Source of the DNA: Tilletiaria anomala UBC 951
Lineage: Eukaryota; Basidiomycota; Exobasidiomycetes; Georgefischeriales; Tilletiariaceae
Reading direction: 5' to 3'
DNA: 64,000 nucleotides
Assembly (NCBI RefSeq): GCF_000711695.1
Contig: NW_013546941.1
Coordinates: 1-64,000 of the forward strand
The notes under the pieces: generated by a model
What the model was told of the DNA's origin: nothing
Database searches by the model: none
What the model saw: the letters and a program-made list of their open reading frames with translations, nothing else
Shown here: in pieces, positions 58,668-64,000 of the stretch
How positions within the stretch are numbered: the stretch's first letter is position 1
Layout of the letters: the number at the start of each line of letters is the position of its first letter
Made by a program: the position numbers and the translations under genes

Positions 58668-58849
58668 AGAGCCGTACCCCCTGGCAGGACAACAGTTCGA
58701 TCTCCCCACCCCTCAAAAGGCGCTCTAACACGAACGCTCCCTTGCTCCGACGTCGACATGGCTGCCCCTTGTTGTAACGGTTGCCGGAATGCGTATGCGC
58801 ATCCCAATGTAGTTTTCGTATCGACGTTACCGTACATTCGAAAGAAGTG

Positions 58850-60170
58850 TCATCCGCCCCGTGGTTTGACGTGCATCGCCCAGACTTGCCGTGTCCACCT
58901 GCTGAGCGCAGGACTGCGCTCGACACAGGCACGCAGGATGCTCGTGCCATTTATGTCCTTTTCAACCGGCAATGAGAGTATGGTGTGCAGGAGCGCAAAA
59001 GCTAGTGCATCCAGCTCGCCGGGTTCTGGTCGCCCCAACAGCCAAGTGATACTGCCTTCCTCCACGGCTTCGGCCTCAGGCGCGCTTGCAGCGACGCGGG
59101 CAGCGAAAGCCTCCAATGCCTCGACTGCGGCGGCAAGGACGGAATCCGCATCGACATTTCTGGCGTTCGCGCCAGTCAAGCTCGCGTCTTCCTCCTCCGC
59201 CTCTCCTCCCAGCGTGCTGCCATTGAAGGAGACGTTTGAGAGCGCACTGCTAAGCATGCCCCACGGCGACCACTTTTTAGTCTGCATGCGTGAAAGAGAT
59301 GACGAGTCAGAGGAAAGCGCATCAATGCGCCGGAGCTCGAGGAGTTTTTGCTGTGATAAGAGATGCGTGTGCAGAAGACTCGAAAGCGCACCGGCTGAGC
59401 GTGGGCCGCGTGCGCCAAAGTCAGGTAGTACCAGTCTTTGCAACAGCTGAAAAGGCGATCGAATGCCGCGGTCAGTAAGCAAACGAGTATACTCCCATTT
59501 TTCTTTGTCTCACCACTCCGGCCATGACTTTGGTCTCGAGCAGAGAAGTCCAGATCTCTGATTCGGCTTGCTGCTCCTCATCCTGCAGCCTCGCTGGGCC
59601 TTTGCCTTTCAGGTCCGTTCGGGGCCCAATCTCTACTTTGTCCCTGTTCCATGGTGCGTTGGTTTCTGACCACATGGGCAAGTCTTGTGCCGCGACGAGA
59701 CTCTTCACCGATCGGGAGGTGGACGGCAGCGCCGCTTGTGCTTGGTAAGAAGGGGGAAGATGCAGAAAAGGCATCTGATTCGCCGGATCGGGACCCCAGC
59801 TGCTCCGCTCTTGCAACTGCTCAGTCTCAAAGTCCACTCCACGAAAAATGAGCGACATCTGCCAGCGAAGACAGCGAGGATCCGAGCTGGCCCACCCGCG
59901 GGCTGGTGTAGGGGTAACGCTGGGAGACGAGCGGCGCGGATGACCCTGTGCCACATATAGCACCGGCTTGCTCGGCGGCGGGTTGTGGGAGGCATCGTGG
60001 ACCTCGGCTTCAGGCCACTCGTGCAACGGGAAGCGTGCAAAAACGGCCTTTGCCCAAGATGGTATCCGGTAAGTCGATACGCCGGGAGGAAAATTAGCAT
60101 TAGTGCGATCCGCCCCTGCTGGGGAGGGTAGAGAGTCGAAGTCTGGATAGCGGGCGGCCTCGGTCGCCAT
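58850..60170 (-). CDS. Metaxin-like protein (mitochondrial SAM complex, GST fold)
   Basis: Exons 60170-59514 and 59446-58850 (67-nt intron, CTTACTGACC branch) give 417 residues. The N-terminal half has the metaxin/GST beta-alpha pattern KPVLYVAQGHPRRSS...DPRCLRWQMSLIFRGVDFET and ANQMPFLHLPPSYQ. The C-terminal half has the helical domain ending ITWLLGRPEPGELDALAFAL and LHTILSLPVEKD. Metaxins (Sam35/Sam37 in fungi) sit on the cytosolic face of the mitochondrial outer membrane and help insert beta-barrel proteins. I cannot tell Sam35 from Sam37. A soluble GST-like protein is a less likely alternative. Confidence 0.7.
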
Positions 60171-60681
60171 CGTTACGGTCTCTTCCTGTTATTCTTTGAG
60201 ATTCTTCACGACGGAGTTCAATTTCCGAACTGGTTTACCGGAATGTGTACAATCACCAAGTGACCGCGACGCACATCTCCATGTGAAAGTTGCGATGAAG
60301 GAGGTTGGAGGGTGAAAGCGATGAGCCATACATGCCCTTCGAGATGGTCACCAGCTAGAAGAAAGTGGGACTGCGCTAATAGGGTTTGGCAGAGGAAGGA
60401 GAACCGCGGTCCTCAAATCCAGCTACTTATGCTGCCTGTATATTCAGATAGACCTTCTTTGCATGGCCACTGTACTCACCGCACGGATCAATCTGTTGTT
60501 CACAAGGCCTGAACAGGTTCATTTCAGACTCCTCGATCTGTGTGAGCCTGCCGCTCCCGAAGGCTGAAGCCCTCCGGCCGGGTCATTGTTGATCCCCCCG
60601 CTGCCCACCATCTCGGCTGATAGTGCTCGTTGGGTCGATGCTGCAGAGGGAAGTCTTGCTCAACCGCAGCCCACACAGGCC
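60171..60681. other. Divergent promoter region
   Basis: 511 bp between the metaxin-like gene and the next methyltransferase. The frame of the latter stays open upstream of its ATG to 60586 without another ATG, so an upstream exon is possible. Confidence 0.45.
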
Positions 60682-61539
60682 ATGGGCCGACGGCAAAGTG
60701 GTTGGTCGCAGAAGAAGCAAGGTGACCGGCACAAAGCGCAGTCCGAGTGGCCGCACGATGCTCCTCCCCTCGCTTCAAGTACGAAACACTTGACGACGCT
60801 TCGATACCCCCTCCCCTTTCTTCGCAAGTATGCCACTCTCTGTCAGAACGACACGAGCGGCAGCACAGGGTCGTCGCTCTGGCTCTCGGCGCAGGTGATG
60901 GCTTGCTACATGCAGGCGACTGCGGACACATACTTTGCGAGCGTACCAAAGGCGCGACTGGCAAGCGGACAGCCTCGTCCGAAGGCGCTCGAGCTTGGAG
61001 CAGGTGTGGGCCTCAATTCGGTCCTGCTCGCTGCTTTCGGGTGGGATGCTTTCGCCACGGACATTGAGCCTAGTTTTAGCCAGGTACTCAACCCGACAAT
61101 TGAGAGTAACCGCTCGCTGTTCGAGGGCGAAGGAGACACGGGCACGGTGAACGCCCTGCCGCTTGACTGGTGCGCTTCTGACGATGTCATAAGCAGCTTG
61201 GTCGGTCGCGGGAATCATGGGAAGGAGACTGTGCAGCCGATCGATTTCATTTTGACAACGGATACGCTCTACGCTGGAGACCTGGTTCACCCGCTGTTGC
61301 ACACCATCAAGCGACTCGTCACGCCAGGGCACACGCGCGTCTTGCTGGCGCTCGAGAGGCGCGATCCGGTGTTCGTTGAGCGAGCCTTCGACTGCGCTCG
61401 AAGTATCTTTGGCTTCAGCTTGCACGCTGTTTCTCAGTGTGAACTACGCCAAGCCACCGAGCAGTTCGGCAACGCACAGTGGGACTGGGAGGAGCTGGAA
61501 GATATTGAGGTTTGGCAACTGTCCATCGATCAGCAATAA
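60682..61539 (+). CDS. Class I SAM methyltransferase, METTL21/EFM-type
   Basis: Single exon, 285 residues from the ATG at 60682. Motifs in order: SSLWLSAQVMACYMQ (the family's substrate-side W and leading helix), motif I ALELGAGVGLNSVLLAAF, acidic FATDIEPSFSQVLNPTIESN, LPLDWCASDDV and the post-II FILTTDTLYAGDLVHPLL. The latter holds Asp-Thr-Leu-Tyr, where lysine methyltransferases of this family carry a D/E-x-x-Y motif. ALERRDPVFVERAF follows. Probable substrate is a translation factor or chaperone lysine, but a specific one cannot be named. A Lys/Arg-rich N-terminus of about 30 residues precedes the fold. The next gene converges 249 bp away. Confidence 0.78.
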   Translation: MGRRQSGWSQKKQGDRHKAQSEWPHDAPPLASSTKHLTTLRYPLPFLRKYATLCQNDTSGSTGSSLWLSAQVMACYMQATADTYFASVPKARLASGQPRPKALELGAGVGLNSVLLAAFGWDAFATDIEPSFSQVLNPTIESNRSLFEGEGDTGTVNALPLDWCASDDVISSLVGRGNHGKETVQPIDFILTTDTLYAGDLVHPLLHTIKRLVTPGHTRVLLALERRDPVFVERAFDCARSIFGFSLHAVSQCELRQATEQFGNAQWDWEELEDIEVWQLSIDQQ

Positions 61540-61788
61540 TAACAATGGAAGCCGGACTTTATACCATGGGAACCAACGACTCTCTCGAGATTGTGATGAA
61601 ATTATATGAAACACTCCCGAGCCGCTTACAGCCGATGAGAGCCGCGCGGCCGCCCAGAGTGCATCGACATGAATGCAGGACAAATACAGAAAGGGACAGT
61701 GATGTAGCGAATGATGATGCTGCGGTCGGTGGTGACTGGTGATACCCTCAGAATCTTCTATGACTGTACATAGAGCGCTGCCTCTTGC

Positions 61789-63752
61789 TTAGACGCCAAA
61801 GAGGCTGCGCAGCGCGGAGAATTTGCCAGTAGCCGTGCCCAAGCCGGTGACAGGGTCTGTGCACACGTGGACGGCGATGAAACGGTCGTAAGCAACCAGC
61901 AAATCATCATCATCATGTCGCTGATACCGTGCGCGTACTCACCCCAGCCAGACTTGGTCGGGAAGCCCAAGTTCTGCTGCGGCGAAGGGCAGCCCTTGGT
62001 CTGGCCCGTCGTAATGTCGCTGAGTGTGCTGGCCGTGCCGTAAAGGGCAGGATGGACCCAACCGAGGCGTGCCTTGCCGGCTGCGCGACGGGCGTCGTTG
62101 AGGAGCGAGAGCAATGCGGCGAACGTTGGCGCGGCGGCAGAGGTGCCACTGACGGCAGCGAACTGGCCGCCCTGTTCGATGATGTAGTTGGCAGCCTGTG
62201 CCGCAACGTCCGGGAAGCCACGGCCATTCTTGTTGTAGTAGCCAGACGAGGTGGATCCAAGCGCCTTGAGGTACGTGCTTACTGCGCTCTTTTGGAAGGA
62301 AGGAATGGTGAACGCATTACTGAAGCCGCCGCCCGAGTAGAAGCCGCCGGTGAGCGACGGATCCGTGGCCCGCTCGGGGCCGAAGTTCTGTGTGCCGCCG
62401 ATGGAGAGAATATATTGGCAGCCTGAGGGATATGTTGGGTGAAATCCGGAGCTGCAGGACGGTGCGGACGACGACTGGACCGCATCGACACCATTGTCAC
62501 CGGAGGCGAAGCTGTCAACAAGGGGGTGGGGTGGGCAGGTTCCGAACGATAAGTCAGTGAAACGCAGTCATGTCGTTGTGAAATTGTGCGCATGCACTCA
62601 CAGAATGGTCGTTCCCTGAGCAGTGAGTTTTTGTGCAGTGCTGCAAAGGGCTGAGGCTTGGGCGGATGTGTAGCTCGATTCGAGGTCACCGTACGAAACT
62701 GTGATGACTCCGGGGAGGGCTGTGTAGGTCGTGTAGATGTAGTTGAACGCCTGCTGGAAGATGTCGCCGTTCAGCGAGCCGTAGTAGAGGAACTCGGTGT
62801 TGAGCGGGTAGTTTTGCGCAACGACGTACTCGACGTCCAGCATGGCTTCGACACCCGGATTGGTCGGGTCGTTCTGGCCTCCAGCAGCGTTCTTGATGGG
62901 AATCTGGTAGCTGGCGGCATCCGGACGGTAGGCCGTGAGGAAGCCCGTTAGGTCGACCTGCGATACGTATTGCCCAATGAAACCGAGGACTGTGACATCG
63001 ACCTGTCCGCTGACCGGAGCGGGCTGGTAAGAGCTGGTGCCCATGAGATCGCGCAGGCATTGTGGAGTGACGTAAGGGGAGGCGCTTGTGCACGACGATG
63101 GGGCGGTCGCGGCGGTGGCGGCATTGCTAACAGTGGCATTCGAATTCGCTTGGCTGACAGCGGCTACTACGTGCGAGACCGACGATTTTCTCGCTGGACC
63201 AGTCATGACAGTCTGGAATGCGGTGAGAGGGGAAACGTCCTGGACGACGTTGGCAATGGAGGCGGGGATGGTGACCTGCTTTGCGCGCCTGAATGTCTTG
63301 CCTTTAAACTCAAAGTCGTAGAGCTGCACGTTGCCGAACATTTTACTGACTTGCTCAACGGTCGCCTGAACGGTGACCAAATCGCTGTTCTTCGAGAGCG
63401 CGATGGCGCTTGCAGGAACACCGTTCGCCGCAAGGAACGACTTGACCGCGGCGATGTCAGCAGGCGCTGGTGTCGCGTACGTGGCCAGCTCCTCAGGCGT
63501 CAGCCAAGCACCGCCAGACTGGGCGATTTGGATCATACGAGCTTCGAGGGCATCCTGGTTAGCACCCTTGAGCGGGAGGGTGATCTGAAGCGCCGCAGAG
63601 AGGTTGGAGACGCCAACTTGCTTCCAGGCAGCCGGAATGATCGCTGGCGCTGGCAACACGACATTTCCAACGCCCCGGGGTTGCGGAGCGGCCAGGACCG
63701 AAGCTGAGCTGGCAAGCGCCAAGGAGAGGGCGATGAACGAGGCGAAATGCAT
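61789..63752 (-). CDS. Secreted sedolisin-family serine-carboxyl protease (S53, tripeptidyl-peptidase-like)
   Basis: Exons 63752-62602, 62511-61943 and 61856-61789 (introns 90 and 86 nt) give 595 residues. A signal peptide (MHFASFIALSLALASSASVL, then A) is followed by a pro-kumamolisin activation domain (about 35-190) and the peptidase. Catalytic residues are all present: Glu302 and Asp306 in GVEAMLDVEYV, the oxyanion Asp389 in FASGDNGVDAV, and Ser508 in AVSGTSAAAPTFAALL. The calcium site is completed by SGWDPVTGLGTATG in the last exon. S53 enzymes act at acidic pH outside the cell, so this protease is likely secreted to digest protein. Tripeptidyl-peptidase versus endopeptidase activity cannot be told from sequence. 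TATAAAG lies about 195 nt upstream. Confidence 0.93.
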
Positions 63753-63946
63753 GCTGGGATAAGAAAAATCACGGGGAGATGGGCCAGGTTTGTGGACGAA
63801 TGAAGAGTGTCAAATCCGGGGAGGAGAGGACCAGGAAGCGGGGAGGTAGCAGGTGAGGGCGAAGAATGTGCGTATAGGCCGGAGGGAGGAAGGGGAATGG
63901 GGCGGCGAGGTCATCGTTGCAGGTAGCAGGAGCCGTTCTTCGTTGA

Positions 63947-63953
63947 CTTTATA
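63947..63953 (-). promoter_or_regulatory. TATA box of the sedolisin gene
   Basis: TATAAAG on the minus strand, about 195 nt upstream of the ATG at 63752, in otherwise GC-rich promoter DNA. Confidence 0.5.
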
Positions 63954-64000
63954 CGAACAGGGGGTCATGGAACTTGGAATGCTTTGTGAAAGCATGTCGA

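Overview
The window is nuclear DNA of a filamentous-type fungus. Almost every conserved gene is split by short introns (mostly 44-170 nt) with GTGAGT/GTGCGT-like donors, CTNAC-like branch sites and CAG/TAG acceptors. The third codon positions are GC-rich, and many proteins carry long Ala/Ser/Gln-rich or acidic low-complexity tracts. A basidiomycete, probably from the smut side (Ustilaginomycotina), fits best; that placement is inference from style and gene content, not from a search. All gene models below were spliced by eye.

Left part (1 to about 9.2 kb): a gene-poor, decayed zone. It opens with the 5' part of a secreted protein made of 17-residue tandem repeats, cut by the window edge. It then holds a fossil LTR-retroelement integrase, an alpha-arrestin gene whose seven exons are intact except for one 7-bp tandem duplication that shifts the frame, a clearly dead membrane-protein gene (DUF6534 type), and anonymous coding-like scraps.

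Central part (9.3 to about 26.7 kb): housekeeping genes, closely packed. They are a CENP-H-like kinetochore protein, a sphingoid-base-type lipid kinase, a CUE-domain ubiquitin-binding protein, a large disordered acidic/basic protein, eIF4B, a lysine-methyltransferase-like enzyme, a conserved fungal protein with an N-myristoylation-like start, and a ZIP zinc transporter.

Accessory island (26.7 to about 34.5 kb): a divergent pair encoding the first and third steps of the non-phosphorylated L-rhamnose pathway, L-rhamnose 1-dehydrogenase (LRA1) and L-rhamnonate dehydratase (LRA2). They share an 836-bp promoter region. Beside them lies a dead FAD monooxygenase gene. No lactonase (LRA3) or aldolase (LRA4) gene is visible in the window.

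Right part (34.8 to 64 kb): core genes again. They are a complex I accessory subunit, a RanBP1-domain nucleoporin, the AAA+ ATPase Rvb2, a C-terminal-motor kinesin-14, the ribosome-biogenesis factor Bfr2/AATF, exosome cap Rrp4, the E2 variant Mms2, phosphatidylserine synthase, a stand-alone DUF2156 (tRNA-dependent lipid/sterol aminoacyltransferase type) gene with an apparent frameshift near its 3' end, a metaxin-like protein, a second methyltransferase and a secreted sedolisin protease. Several of these genes start with exons of only 3-10 nt (RVB2, eIF4B, kinesin, MMS2), and LRA2 contains an 8-nt internal exon.
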